Shown here: piece by piece, positions 55,706 through 64,000 of the stretch
Layout: every line of letters begins with the position of its first letter
How positions within the stretch are numbered: the stretch's first letter is position 1
NCBI GenBank assembly: GCA_963756895.1
Contig: CAVWPI010000008.1
Span: 558,001 to 622,000, forward strand
Source: DASUAS01 sp963756895
GTDB lineage: Bacteria > Actinomycetota > Acidimicrobiia > IMCC26256 > DASPTH01
Length of the DNA: 64,000 bases
Direction of reading: 5' to 3'
The notes under the pieces: model-generated
The model's database searches: none
Told to the model about the DNA's origin: nothing
Seen by the model: only the letters and a program-made list of their open reading frames with translations
Position numbers and translations under genes: made by a program

Positions 55706-56795
55706 ATGGCTGCAGCAACGGTGAAGGGTGTGGTCGCGCTCGCCAAGGGCGCGCCGGTCGAGGTGCGCGACATCGTCGTGCCCGATCCCGGTCCGGGTGA
55801 GGCGCGTGTGACGGTGCAGGCGTGCGGCGTGTGCCACACCGACCTCCACTACCGCGAGGGTGCGATCAACGACGACTTCCCGTTCCTCCTCGGGCACGAG
55901 GCGGCGGGCGTGGTCGAGTCGGTGGGCGCGGACGTGACGGAGGTCGCGCCGGGCGACTTCGTCGTCCTCAACTGGCGCGCGGTGTGCGGCACCTGTCGCG
56001 GCGTGTCGCCGCGGTCGTCCGTGGTACTGCTTCGCCACCTTCAATGCCACCCAGAAGATGACGCTCGCCGACGGCACCGAGCTCAGCCCCGCTCTCGGCA
56101 TCGGCGCGTTCGCCGAACAGACCCTCGTCGCCGCGGGCCAGGCCACCAAGGTGAACCCCGCGGCCAAGCCCGAGACCGCGGGACTGCTCGGGTGCGGCGT
56201 GATGGCCGGGATCGGCGCGGCGATGTACACGGGCGAGGTGGGACGCGGTGACAGCGTCGCGGTGTTCGGGTGCGGCGGGGTCGGCAACGCTGCCATCATG
56301 GGCGCGCGGCTTGCCGGCGCCAATCCGATCATCGCGGTCGACATCGATCCGACGAAGCTCGGGTGGGCCGAGGAGTTCGGTGCCACCCACAGGGTCAACT
56401 CGCGCGAGACCGACCCGGTCGACGCGATCCGCGCGCTGACCGACGGCAACGGCGCCGACGTCTGCATCGAAGCGGTCGGGCGTCCCGAGGTGCTCGAGCA
56501 GGCCTTCTACGCGCGGGACCTCGCGGGCACCGTCGTGCAGGTCGGTGTCCCCGACCCGTCGATGACGATCGAGCTGCCGATGATCGAGTTCTTCGGACGG
56601 GGCGGCGCGCTCAAGCCTTCGTGGTACGGCGACTGCCTGCCGTCACGCGACTTCCCGATGCTCATCGACCTGTACCTGTCGGGCCGGCTCGATCTCGACC
56701 GCTTCGTCAGCGAGACGATCTCGCTCGACGCGGTGGAGGACGCGTTCCACAAGATGGAGCGCGGCGAGGTGCTGCGCTCCGTCGTCCTGCTCTGA
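55706..56795 (+). CDS. mscR: S-(hydroxymethyl)mycothiol dehydrogenase (one apparent frameshift)
   Basis: Zinc-dependent medium-chain dehydrogenase: VTVQACGVCHTDLHYREGAI, FPFLLGHEAAGVVESVG, structural-zinc loop FVVLNWRAVCGTC, then after a break near 56000 FATFNATQKMTLADGTELSP, NAD motif VAVFGCGGVGNAAI, and LKPSWYGDCLPSRDFPMLID. The match to mycobacterial MscR is strong over the full length (about 363 residues). It oxidises the formaldehyde-mycothiol adduct (also nitrosomycothiol) and implies mycothiol is made here. Confidence 0.92.
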
Positions 56796-56811
56796 CGACC
56801 CGCTCCGGCCG

Positions 56812-58339
56812 TTAGCTCGTCTGTTGGGTCGTGCCGTCGTTGCGCACCAGCAACGGCATGCCGCCGTAGATCGCCATCCCCCGCCACCGGTCGCGGAACA
56901 ACTCACTCGCGGGGTTGGTGGGCTTGGCCAGTGCGCTGGTGGCGGCGACGTTGCCCCACGCGTCGAGCACGTAGTAGCCGAACGCGGCGCCGAACACCGA
57001 CACGATGGCGACGTCACGCCCGATGTCGATGTTCCAGTACGGCGTGCTGCCGGCGCCGACCGCGCCGAGCAGCGCGCTGCCGTACTTGGCGATGCCGCCG
57101 AGCTTGTCGAGCACGATGTATCCCGCACCGTCGGGCATGACCGCGATCGAGCGGCCGTTGTCGGCGCCGGGCCACGCCGGGTGGTCCAACCCGGCGACCG
57201 CGCCGGTGGCGGCCGAGCCGAACTTCAGGATGTTCCCGTCGGCGAGGAGGATCAGGTAGCCCTTGCCGTCGGGCATCATCGCGATCGAGCGCGCGACGTC
57301 CTGCCCCGGGTAGAAGCCCATCGACAACGACCCGACGGTCTGCGCCGAGGTGGCCGAACCGAACTTGTGGACCAGGCCGTACTCGTCGAGCACCACGTAG
57401 CCCTGGCCGTCGGGCATCGCCGCGACGTCACGGAACCCATCGCTGTCGGCCGGCACCGGTGATCCGAAGAACGGCGCGCCGTTGGACGCGGTGACGACAC
57501 CGTTGCCGTTGAGCACGTAGGCCCCGCCCCACGGCGTCGTGTCGATCGCGCGCCCGGGCTGGCGGAGGCTCACCGGGCAGGGCCCGGCCGCGGTCGGCGC
57601 ACCGAACACCAGGCCGTCGGACGGGCACGGGCCCGCTTCGCCACTGTCGGTGAGCATCTGGTTGTAGACGCCGAGCACGACGGTCGCGTAGTTGGGCGCG
57701 GTCGCCCAGTTGCCGTTGCCCATGTTGTTCCAGAGCGGCGCCTTGCCCTTGGCGAAGTAGTGGTCGAAGTTGTACGCCGCGGTCGACGGGGTGCTCCCCC
57801 ACAGCTCGGGTACCGGCGGATCGGGGATCGTGCTGGTGAGCGAGGTGCCGTCGGCGTAGTTGCGGAGGAGTTGCAGCTGCGCCGCGCACACCGGTGAGCG
57901 CACTGCTGAACTGGAATCCGTTGCCACACGAGTCGCACACGCCGATGCCGGCGAAGTTGTTGTTGTACGGGCGGACCATCCCGTAGTCGGGGTAGTTGAA
58001 CCACGCGGTCTCCACCAACGACTGTGCGAATGCGATGTCGCCGCGCACGTTGTAGCGGTTGCCCTCCGTGACGTACATCGTCGCGAGCTGCTGCAGGGTG
58101 GCGCCGGTGGCGCGGTACGCGAGCCCGCTGCGCTTCTGGTAGTACGCGACCAACTGCTCGGCCGTGAGGCGCGACTGGCCCATGACCGGCACCACGGCAC
58201 CCGGCGAGACGTCCGCGGGCGGGGGCGGCGGCGGCGGAGGGGGCGGCGGAGGCGGCGGGAGGCAGCCGGCGAGCGTCACCGCCAGCAGGAGCACGGGCGC
58301 GAGGAGGAGCGCAAGACGGGAGCGGCGGTGGGTGCGCAT
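56812..58339 (-). CDS. Lipoprotein with poly-Pro linker, glucosaminidase-like domain and repeat C-terminus (one apparent frameshift)
   Basis: Signal/lipobox LLLAVTLAGC, then 14 or so consecutive prolines, then a domain with RLTAEQLVAYYQKRSGLAYR, YNVRGDIAFAQSLVETAWFN and NNNFAGIGVCDSCGNGF, which is the glucosaminidase (GH73-like) fold with its catalytic-type Glu. The C-terminal half carries repeats such as DVAAMPDGQGYVVLDEYG, SIAMMPDGKGYLILLADG and SIAVMPDGAGYIVLDKLG, probably a beta-propeller. The break is near 57890 (GGCGCAG). About 509 residues. A cell-envelope peptidoglycan hydrolase is likely. Confidence 0.82.
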
Positions 58340-58416
58340 CACGAAGAAGATCGGACCGTCGGGGCTCTGGATTGAGCGAGAGCTGAGCGTACGGGGTTCG
58401 CTACCCTGCGCCGGGG

Positions 58417-59057
58417 ATGATCGCCGTCGTCGACTACCGCGCCGGGAACGCACCGAGCGTGCTGTATGCCTTGCAACACCTCGGCTTGCCGGCACGCCTG
58501 GTGGACTCGGCCGCCGAGATCGCCACCGCCGAACGCATCATCCTGCCGGGAGTGGGTGCGGCCCGGGCCACCATCGATTCACTGGTCGAACAGGATCTCG
58601 TCGGCGCGCTCGAGCGACCGCGTGCCGCGGTGACGGCGTTCCGTTCCTCGGGATCTGCATCGGGCTCCAGGTGCTGTTCGACCACAGCGAAGAGGGCGAC
58701 ACCGACTGCCTGGGCTGGGTGCCCGGCCAGGTGCGCCGGTTCCCCGCCACCGGGCGGGTTCCCCAGATCGGCTGGAACCGGGTGCGGTTCACCCGCGACC
58801 ACCCGCTCGCGCCCCGTCGTGAGGATGGCGGCGCTGCCGACGAGGGCCACTTCTACTTCGTGAACTCCTACTACTGCGATCCCACCGATCCCGCCGACGC
58901 CCTCGGCCTCACCGACTACACGGTCGAGTTCTGTTCGGTGGTCGCGCGCGGGAACGTCGTCGCCACGCAGTTCCACGCCGAGAAGAGCGGACCGCTCGGG
59001 TTGTCGCTGTTGCGCGCGTTCTCCACGTGGGATCCGACGGGAGATCCGGCGTGCTGA
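58417..59057 (+). CDS. HisH-like glutamine amidotransferase (one apparent frameshift)
   Basis: Class I glutaminase fold: IAVVDYRAGNAPSVLYALQH, IILPGVGAARATIDSL, then in another frame VPFLGICIGLQVLFDHSEEG (nucleophile Cys) and VVATQFHAEKSGPLGLSLL (His and Glu of the triad). The break is near 58632. About 213 residues. It overlaps the HisF-like gene by 7 bp and should deliver ammonia to it. The usual GNLRSV segment is GNAPSV. Annotated as 'like' because the partner HisF has lost a key residue and no other his genes are near. Confidence 0.85.
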
Positions 59058-59842
59058 CCAAGCGGCTCATCGCCTGCTTCGACGTCGTGAACGGGCGCGT
59101 CACCAAGGCGCAGCAGTTCCAGGACAACATCGACGTCGCGCCGGCGGAGGAGCTCGCGCAGCAGCTCTACGCCGACCAGATCGACGAGATCGTCTTCTAC
59201 GACATCAAGGCCAGTGCCGAGAAGCGCAAGATCGACCTCGACACCGTGCGGCGCGTCGCGCACCACGTGTTCGTGCCGTTCACCGTCGGCGGTGGCATCC
59301 GCGACGTCGACGACATGTTCGCGGTGCTCAAGGCCGGCGCGGAGAAGATCAGCGTCGATTCGATGGCGGTGCGGAACCCCGAGATCATCCGCGACGGTGC
59401 ACGCGCGTTCGGACGGCAGTGCGTGGTACTGAGCACGCAGGTGAAGCACGTCGGCATCCGCGACGGCATCCCGAGCGGTTACGAGGTGTTCATCGACGGC
59501 GCGCGCCTGGCCACCGGGCTCGACGCGCTCGACTGGGTGCAACGCGGCGAAGAGCTCGGCGCGGGCGAGATCGTGGTGAACAGCATCGATCGCGACGGCA
59601 CCGCGTCGGGATACGACATCGACATCACGCGCGCGGTCGCCGACGCGGTGAACGTCCCCGTGATCGCATCGGGCGGAGCGGGGACCGTCGACCACATCGC
59701 CGACGGCCTCACGGCGGGCGGCGCGCAGGCCGCCATCATCAGCTCGATCCTCTACTCGCCCCGCCTCGACCGCAACGTCGGTGTGCGCGAGCTCAAGACC
59801 GGACTCGCCGAGCGCGCCGTCCCGATGAGGCCGTACCTCTAG
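59051..59842 (+). CDS. Divergent HisF-like (beta/alpha)8 cyclase homologue
   Basis: An intact 263-residue TIM barrel: LTKRLIACFDVVNGRVTKAQ (Asp11 present), IDEIVFYDIKASAEKRK (Asp51), FTVGGGIRDVDDM, VVNSIDRDGTASGYD (Asp176) and VIASGGAGTVDHIADG. By direct count from the GTG start, position 130 is Gln (CVVLSTQVKHV) where HisF has the catalytic general acid Asp; position 103 is Asp in place of Asn, and position 53 is Lys in place of Thr. It may still be a variant HisF, but a different reaction is plausible. Translationally coupled to the HisH-like gene. Confidence 0.82.
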   Translation: MLTKRLIACFDVVNGRVTKAQQFQDNIDVAPAEELAQQLYADQIDEIVFYDIKASAEKRKIDLDTVRRVAHHVFVPFTVGGGIRDVDDMFAVLKAGAEKISVDSMAVRNPEIIRDGARAFGRQCVVLSTQVKHVGIRDGIPSGYEVFIDGARLATGLDALDWVQRGEELGAGEIVVNSIDRDGTASGYDIDITRAVADAVNVPVIASGGAGTVDHIADGLTAGGAQAAIISSILYSPRLDRNVGVRELKTGLAERAVPMRPYL

Positions 59843-59850
59843 ACGACCGG

Positions 59851-60261
59851 CTAGCTGTAGGCGGGGAGGCCGGTCCACTCGATGACGGGGGCGTCGGCCC
59901 AGAGCCGGTCGAGGTCGTAGAACGCGCGCGTCTCCCCGAGGAACACGTGCACGATGACGTCGCCGTAGTCCATGAGCACCCATGTCGCATCGTCGAGTCC
60001 CTCGACGCTGCGCGGGCTCTCCTCGTCGGACAGCTTGAGCGCGAGCTCGACCTCGTCGACGATCGTGCGCACGAGCCGGGTGTTGCTCGCGCTGACGAGC
60101 ACGAACGCCTCGGCGATCGAGAGGATGTCGCCGACGTCGAGGACGACGATGTCCTCGCCCTTCTTGTCGTCGGCGGCGTGCGCGGCGATCCCGGCTCGGC
60201 GGTGAGCGTCGGAGACCTGACCCTTCGACGAGGACGCGTCGGAGGCCGGCGAGGGGGTCAA
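59851..60261 (-). CDS. rsfS: Ribosomal silencing factor RsfS
   Basis: GEDIVVLDVGDILSIAEAFV, VSASNTRLVRTIVDEVELAL and ATWVLMDYGDVIVHVFLGET define RsfS/DUF143, which binds L14 and blocks subunit joining in starvation. About 136 residues if begun at the TTG at 60261 (LTPSPASDAS). An ATG at 60285 overlapping the nadD stop region is out of frame and might become the start if an indel lies between. nadD-rsfS linkage is the usual one. Confidence 0.88.
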   Translation of the reverse strand: MTPSPASDASSSKGQVSDAHRRAGIAAHAADDKKGEDIVVLDVGDILSIAEAFVLVSASNTRLVRTIVDEVELALKLSDEESPRSVEGLDDATWVLMDYGDVIVHVFLGETRAFYDLDRLWADAPVIEWTGLPAYS

Positions 60262-60277
60262 GCGGCGGGCTCCGAGG

Positions 60278-60865
60278 TCATCTCTGGTCAGTGTAGAGGC
60301 CCCGCCGGTGGATCTCGCGCACGACTTCCGGGGGCACGAGGCCGTCGATCGGGCGCCCCTCGTGCAGACGAACCCGCAGATCGGTCGACGAGATGTCGAG
60401 GCGCGGGATGGAGACCCGCTCGACCCGCCAGCCGGGTCCGGGCGGCTCGGAGTGCACGTCGCCGGCCCGTTCCACGACCACGACGGTGGCGAGGTGGCGG
60501 GTCTCGTCGAGCCGGCGCCAGGTCGGCATGTTGGCGACCGCGTCGGCCCCGAGGACGAGGAACAGCTCTCGACCCGGTGCCGACAGCGCCTCGAGCGTGT
60601 CGGCGGTGACGGAGGCCTCGCCGCGCTCGATCTCGATCGCCGACGCCTCGATGCCGTCGAGCTCCTCGACCGCGGTGGCGGCCAGGGCGAGACGATCGGT
60701 GGCATGGGCCACGACGCGGCCGCGCTTCTGCCACGGGTCACCGGCGACGACGAGCAGCACGCGGTCGAGCCCGAGCTGGGCGCGCGTCTCGGTCGCCACC
60801 ACCACGTGCCCGGCGTGGACGGGATCGAACGTGCCCCCGAACACGCCGAGCCGCTCCCCCGTCAT
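60278..60865 (-). CDS. nadD: Nicotinate-nucleotide adenylyltransferase
   Basis: An intact 195-residue protein: LGVFGGTFDPVHAGHVVVAT (GGTFDPxHxGH), LLVVAGDPWQKRG, FLVLGADAVANMPTWRRLDE and PRLDISSTDLRVRLHEGR (ISSTxxR). It adenylates nicotinate mononucleotide in NAD synthesis. ATG at 60865; 16 bp before rsfS. Confidence 0.95.
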   Translation of the reverse strand: MTGERLGVFGGTFDPVHAGHVVVATETRAQLGLDRVLLVVAGDPWQKRGRVVAHATDRLALAATAVEELDGIEASAIEIERGEASVTADTLEALSAPGRELFLVLGADAVANMPTWRRLDETRHLATVVVVERAGDVHSEPPGPGWRVERVSIPRLDISSTDLRVRLHEGRPIDGLVPPEVVREIHRRGLYTDQR

Positions 60866-60942
60866 CGGCGGGAGTCTACGGGGGTGTCGTGTCTTCACCC
60901 GGGCGAAACATTCGCGTCATCTGCCCTCGTAGCATCGTGGTC

Positions 60943-61600
60943 GTGAGCGATGCCTCCGAGTCGGCCACGCACGTCCTCATACGGGTCTGGCTCCCCGACC
61001 GTCCCGGTGCGCTCGGCCTCGTGGCGTCGCGCATCGGTGCGGTCGACGGCGACATCGTCGGCATCGACGTGCTCGAGCGCGGCGACAACGTCGCGGTCGA
61101 CGAGTTCGCGGTGTTGTTGCGCAAGTCGGTGGCGATCGATCTCCTCGTCCGCGAGATCGAGGAGGTCGACGGCGCGAGCGTCGAGCAGGTGCGCACCATC
61201 GACCACTTCCCCGACCCACGTCTCGACGCGCTCGCCTCCGCCACCGCGCTGTGCGCGGCGGACAGCATCGACCGCCTCCACCGCACACTCGTGGAGCACA
61301 TCCAGGACGAGTTCACCGCCGACTGGAGTGCGCTGCTACGCGACGCCACGCTGCTCGCGTCGGCTGGTGACGCCACCCCCGACGCGTCGGTGCTCGAAGC
61401 GCTCGTGACCGGTACCGCGGCGTCGCCACGCGTCGCCGACGGCACCACCGGCCCCGACGACCTCGCGGGTCGCGTCACTCCCCGACCACGGCGCCGCGTT
61501 GCTCATGGGACGCGACGGGCGCGCGTTCCGGCGGCGGGAGCGCGCGCAGCTGAACGCGCTCGCCGGCATCGCCGACCGCACCTGGGCGTTGCTGAACTGA
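60943..61600 (+). CDS. ACT-domain protein (one apparent frameshift)
   Basis: An N-terminal ACT domain THVLIRVWLPDRPGALGLVA, then a helical region (LVEHIQDEFTADWSALLRDA). After a break near 61475 the end reads LPDHGAALLMGRDGRAFRRR and ALAGIADRTWALLN, a GAF-like tail. About 219 residues. Amino-acid sensing is suggested by the ACT domain only. Start GTG 60943 (VSDASESATHV). Divergent from nadD and 20 bp upstream of the photolyase gene. Confidence 0.72.
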
Positions 61601-61620
61601 CTCCTGGGTAACGTCCGACC

Positions 61621-62989
61621 ATGGCGTCGGTGGCGGTGGTCGTGTTCACCCGCGATCTCCGCGTCGACGACCACCCGGCGCTCGCGCGCGGCCCGGGAGG
61701 CGGACCAGGTGCTGCCGCTGTTCGTCTTCGACGACACCATCCTCGGCGGCAGCTACAACCGGCCCAACCGCACCGGGTTCCTGCTGGAGTCGCTCCACGA
61801 TCTCGACGACACGCTCCGCGCCCTGGGAGGCGCGCTGGTCGTGCGGCGCGGCGAGTGGGTGCGTGAGGTCACAGGCGTCGCGGAGCGTGTGGGCGCGGCG
61901 TCGGTGCACGTCAGCGACGACGTGAGTGGGTACGCGCACGCGCGACTCGATCGCCTCGCCGACGCGGTGTCGGTCGCGGTCGAGCGCGCACGCCGGGGGT
62001 CACGGTCATACCGCCGGGCGCCATCACGCCCGGCGACCGCAACGCACCCGGTACCGACCACTACAAGGTGTTCACGCCCTACTACCGGCGCTGGTCGGAG
62101 GTGCGCCGGCGCCACGTGGTGCCGGCCCCGGCGCCGGGTGGTCCTCCCCGAGGGCGTCGATCCGGGTGCCCTGCCCGAGCTCACCGACCTCGTCCGTGGC
62201 GCACGGTCGCCCGATGTCGTCCCGGGCGGTGCGGGAGCCGGGCACGCACGGCTCGAGAGGTGGATCGACCAGGGCCTGCGGGGCTACGCCGACCACCACG
62301 ACGATCTGCCCGGCGACGCAACGTCTCGCCTGTCGCCCTACCTGCACTTCGGGTGCCTCTCACCCCTCGAGGTGCTGCGCGTCGCCGCGCACCACCAGGG
62401 CGAGGGTCCCGACGCGTTCGTGCGTCAACTCTGCTGGCGGGACTTCTACGCGCAGATCCTCGCCGACCGTCCCGACGCCGCGTGGTCCGACTACGTGGAC
62501 CGCGGCGAGCGCTGGCGCGACGATCCCGAGGCCGAACGGGCGTGGAAGGAGGGGCGCACCGGCTACCCCGTCGTCGACGCGGCCATGCGCCAACTGCAGG
62601 CGGAAGGCTTCGTGCACAACCGGGCCCGCATGGTGGTGGCGTCGTTCCTGACCAAGGACCTCGCCCTCGACTGGCGCATCGGGGCCCACCACTTCCTCGA
62701 TCTCCTCGTCGACGGCGACCTCGCCAACAACAACCTCAACTGGCAGTGGGTCGCCGGCACCGGCACCGACACCAACCCGCACCGCGTGTTCAACCCGACG
62801 GTGCAGGGTCAGCGCTTCGATCCTGACGGCGACTACGTCCGCCGGTACGTCCCCGAGCTCCGGGCGGTGAAGGACGGCACCGTCCACGACCCCGCCCCCA
62901 AGGTCCGCCGCGCGTACGACTACCCCGACCCCATCGTCGACCACCGCGAGGCCATCGCCGAGTACAAGGAACGGCACGCCCGCCAGTAG
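61621..62989 (+). CDS. phr: Deoxyribodipyrimidine photolyase (about three apparent frameshifts)
   Basis: N-terminal antenna domain VAVVVFTRDLRVDDHPALA, LPLFVFDDTILGGSYNRPNR. The FAD-binding catalytic domain has FVRQLCWRDFYAQILADRPD, GRTGYPVVDAAMRQLQAEGF, MVVASFLTKDLALDWRIGAH and LVDGDLANNNLNWQWVAGTG. Breaks near 61690, 61995 and 62130. About 455 residues. It repairs cyclobutane pyrimidine dimers using light. Palindromic element 5 begins 10 bp after the stop. Confidence 0.92.
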
Positions 62990-62998
62990 TCGGGAACA

Positions 62999-63037
62999 TG
63001 CGTCACAGTGACGGAACTGTTCCGCAACTTTGACGCA
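62999..63037. repeat. Palindromic element 5 between phr and the VWA gene
   Basis: Outer arms TGCGTCA / TGACGCA, 6/6 internal loops, inner stem CGGAA / TTCCG, loop CTG. Its right half is nearly identical to elements 3 and 4. It lies in the gap between two convergent genes. Confidence 0.82.
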
Positions 63038-63057
63038 GGAACGGTGTGGGTTGGGGA

Positions 63058-64000
63058 TCAGCCGTCGGCGATGGTGCCGACGAACTGGGTGAGCTGGCGG
63101 AGGTTGCGACACTCGAACACGCCGTCGCAGTACTTGCCGTACTCGGAGACGATCGAGTCACCGGTGTCCCAGTAGCCGCGCGGTTCGGGGTCGAGCCAGT
63201 ACACGTGCCGACCGCGCTTGCGCATCTCGTCGACGACCCACGCTTCCGACGCGTGGTAGTTGTTCCGCGCGTCGCCCAACAGGATGATCGACGTCTTCTG
63301 CGTGATCTCGTGGAAGTGGCGGTGGTGCCAGGTCTCGAACGCGTGGCCGTAGTCGGAGTGGCCGTCGACCCAGATCACGTCGGCCTCGGTGTTCACCCGC
63401 TGCACGGCGTCGGTGACGTCCTCGGATTCCTGGAAGAAGCGCGTGACCTCGTCGATGCCGTCGATGAACACCCACGACCGCACCTTCGAGAACTGGCTCG
63501 CCATCGCGTACACGAACTGCAGCGTGAAGCGGGCGAAGCTCGCCACCGACCCCGAGATGTCGGCAACCACCATGATCTCGGGCTTCGACGGATGCGGGTT
63601 CTTGAACTTCGGGTCGGCGGGCACACCGCCGTACGACAACGACTCGCGGATGGTCTTGCGGAAGTCGAGGTGCCCGCGGTGGCGGCGGCGGCGGCGCTGC
63701 GCGAGCCGGGCTGCCATCGCCCGCGTGAGCGGGTACACGGCCTGCTGCAGCGCCAGCATCTCCTCGCGCGACGCGTGCATGAACTCGATGTCCTCGGGGA
63801 GGGGCTTGCGCAGTGTGCGCGCCATCGCCTCGACGCCGCGGTCGGCCACGAGCCGACGACGGATCTCCTCCTCGATGAGCTCCCGCAGCTCCTTGAGCCG
63901 CGCCTGGTACTCCTCGTGGGCGAGCCGGTCGGCCAGCTCACCCTCCTCGACCTCCCCCCGCTCGCGGGCCTCGCTCATGAGGCGCGCCTGCAGGTCGTCG
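63058..64000 (-). CDS. CoxE-like VWA-domain protein (5' end beyond window)
   Basis: At least 313 residues. A charged helical N-terminal region (YQARLKELRELIEEEIRRRL) is followed by a VWA domain with the MIDAS motif VVADISGSVASFARF (DxSxS), then WVFIDGIDEVTRFFQES and TSIILLGDARNNYH. CoxE-like proteins usually act with a MoxR-type AAA ATPase in metalloenzyme maturation. An ATG at 63978 is inside the window, but the frame remains open and coding-like to the right edge (DDLQARLMSEARERG), so the true start is probably outside. Confidence 0.85.
   Translation of the reverse strand, partial: DDLQARLMSEARERGEVEEGELADRLAHEEYQARLKELRELIEEEIRRRLVADRGVEAMARTLRKPLPEDIEFMHASREEMLALQQAVYPLTRAMAARLAQRRRRRHRGHLDFRKTIRESLSYGGVPADPKFKNPHPSKPEIMVVADISGSVASFARFTLQFVYAMASQFSKVRSWVFIDGIDEVTRFFQESEDVTDAVQRVNTEADVIWVDGHSDYGHAFETWHHRHFHEITQKTSIILLGDARNNYHASEAWVVDEMRKRGRHVYWLDPEPRGYWDTGDSIVSEYGKYCDGVFECRNLRQLTQFVGTIADG

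Overview
The window is a very G+C-rich, gene-dense bacterial chromosome segment. It looks like a high-GC actinobacterium, most likely of the class Acidimicrobiia (inference; no rRNA is present). Supporting traits are mycothiol chemistry (an MscR-type dehydrogenase and a DinB/maleylpyruvate-isomerase-like protein), coenzyme F420 genes (CofC and a Ddn-like protein), an ImuA'-ImuB-DnaE2 SOS mutasome with actinobacterial TCGAAC-N4-GTTCGA LexA boxes, and many GTG starts with 4-bp overlaps. There is no prophage, IS element, CRISPR array or rRNA. A striking technical feature is that about 24 otherwise well-conserved genes carry small frameshifts. At most of the breaks I examined, adding one CG/GC dinucleotide to a short alternating GC run restores the conserved protein, so I annotate these as single genes with probable consensus errors rather than as pseudogenes.

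Layout. 0-11 kb: SOS mutagenesis region (dnaE2 cut by the left edge, imuB, imuA') interrupted by a VOC protein, a spermidine-synthase-like membrane protein and a deazaflavin-type reductase; then a partly duplicated segment, a DUF3253 gene, HAD phosphatases, an RpiB-like isomerase and RNase HII. 11-18 kb: GH38 alpha-mannosidase, an unrecognised convergent gene, gpsA, cofC and a PIG-L deacetylase. 18-19.6 kb: HU and a separate histone-H1-like repeat protein, a CpG-dense non-coding stretch, tRNA-Glu and tRNA-Gln. 19.6-25.4 kb: one minus-strand transcription unit leuB-ilvE-cimA-(unknown)-gltX-tRNA-Gln-tRNA-Glu, headed by a Val/Ile leader-peptide attenuator. 25.5-31.7 kb: YceI protein, an Flp pilin with a strongly structured 5' leader, greA, hydantoinase/oxoprolinase subunits and a winged-helix regulator. 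31.8-46 kb: MarR plus a fused ABC exporter, pyrophosphatase, MFS pump, leuCD, an AbiEi/DUF559 protein between two palindromes, an ABC-2 exporter, and leuA with a Leu-Leu-Leu leader attenuator. 46-64 kb: serA, an aminotransferase, DEAD-box helicase, two-component system, LuxR regulator, mscR, a glucosaminidase-type lipoprotein, a divergent HisH/HisF-like pair, rsfS, nadD, an ACT protein, a photolyase and a CoxE-like VWA protein running off the right edge.

How the parts work together. Branched-chain amino-acid synthesis dominates: cimA (2-oxobutyrate via citramalate), leuA, leuB, leuCD and ilvE, with two independent leader-peptide attenuators whose control codons match their pathways (Val-Ile-Val-Ile for leuB-ilvE-cimA, Leu-Leu-Leu for leuA). 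DNA-damage functions (mutasome, photolyase) lie at both ends. The most promising novelties are a HisF homologue with Gln at the position of catalytic Asp130 beside an intact glutaminase, a pseudoknotted leader before the Flp pilin, and a family of five 37-43 bp palindromes sharing one hairpin architecture placed at 3' gene ends.
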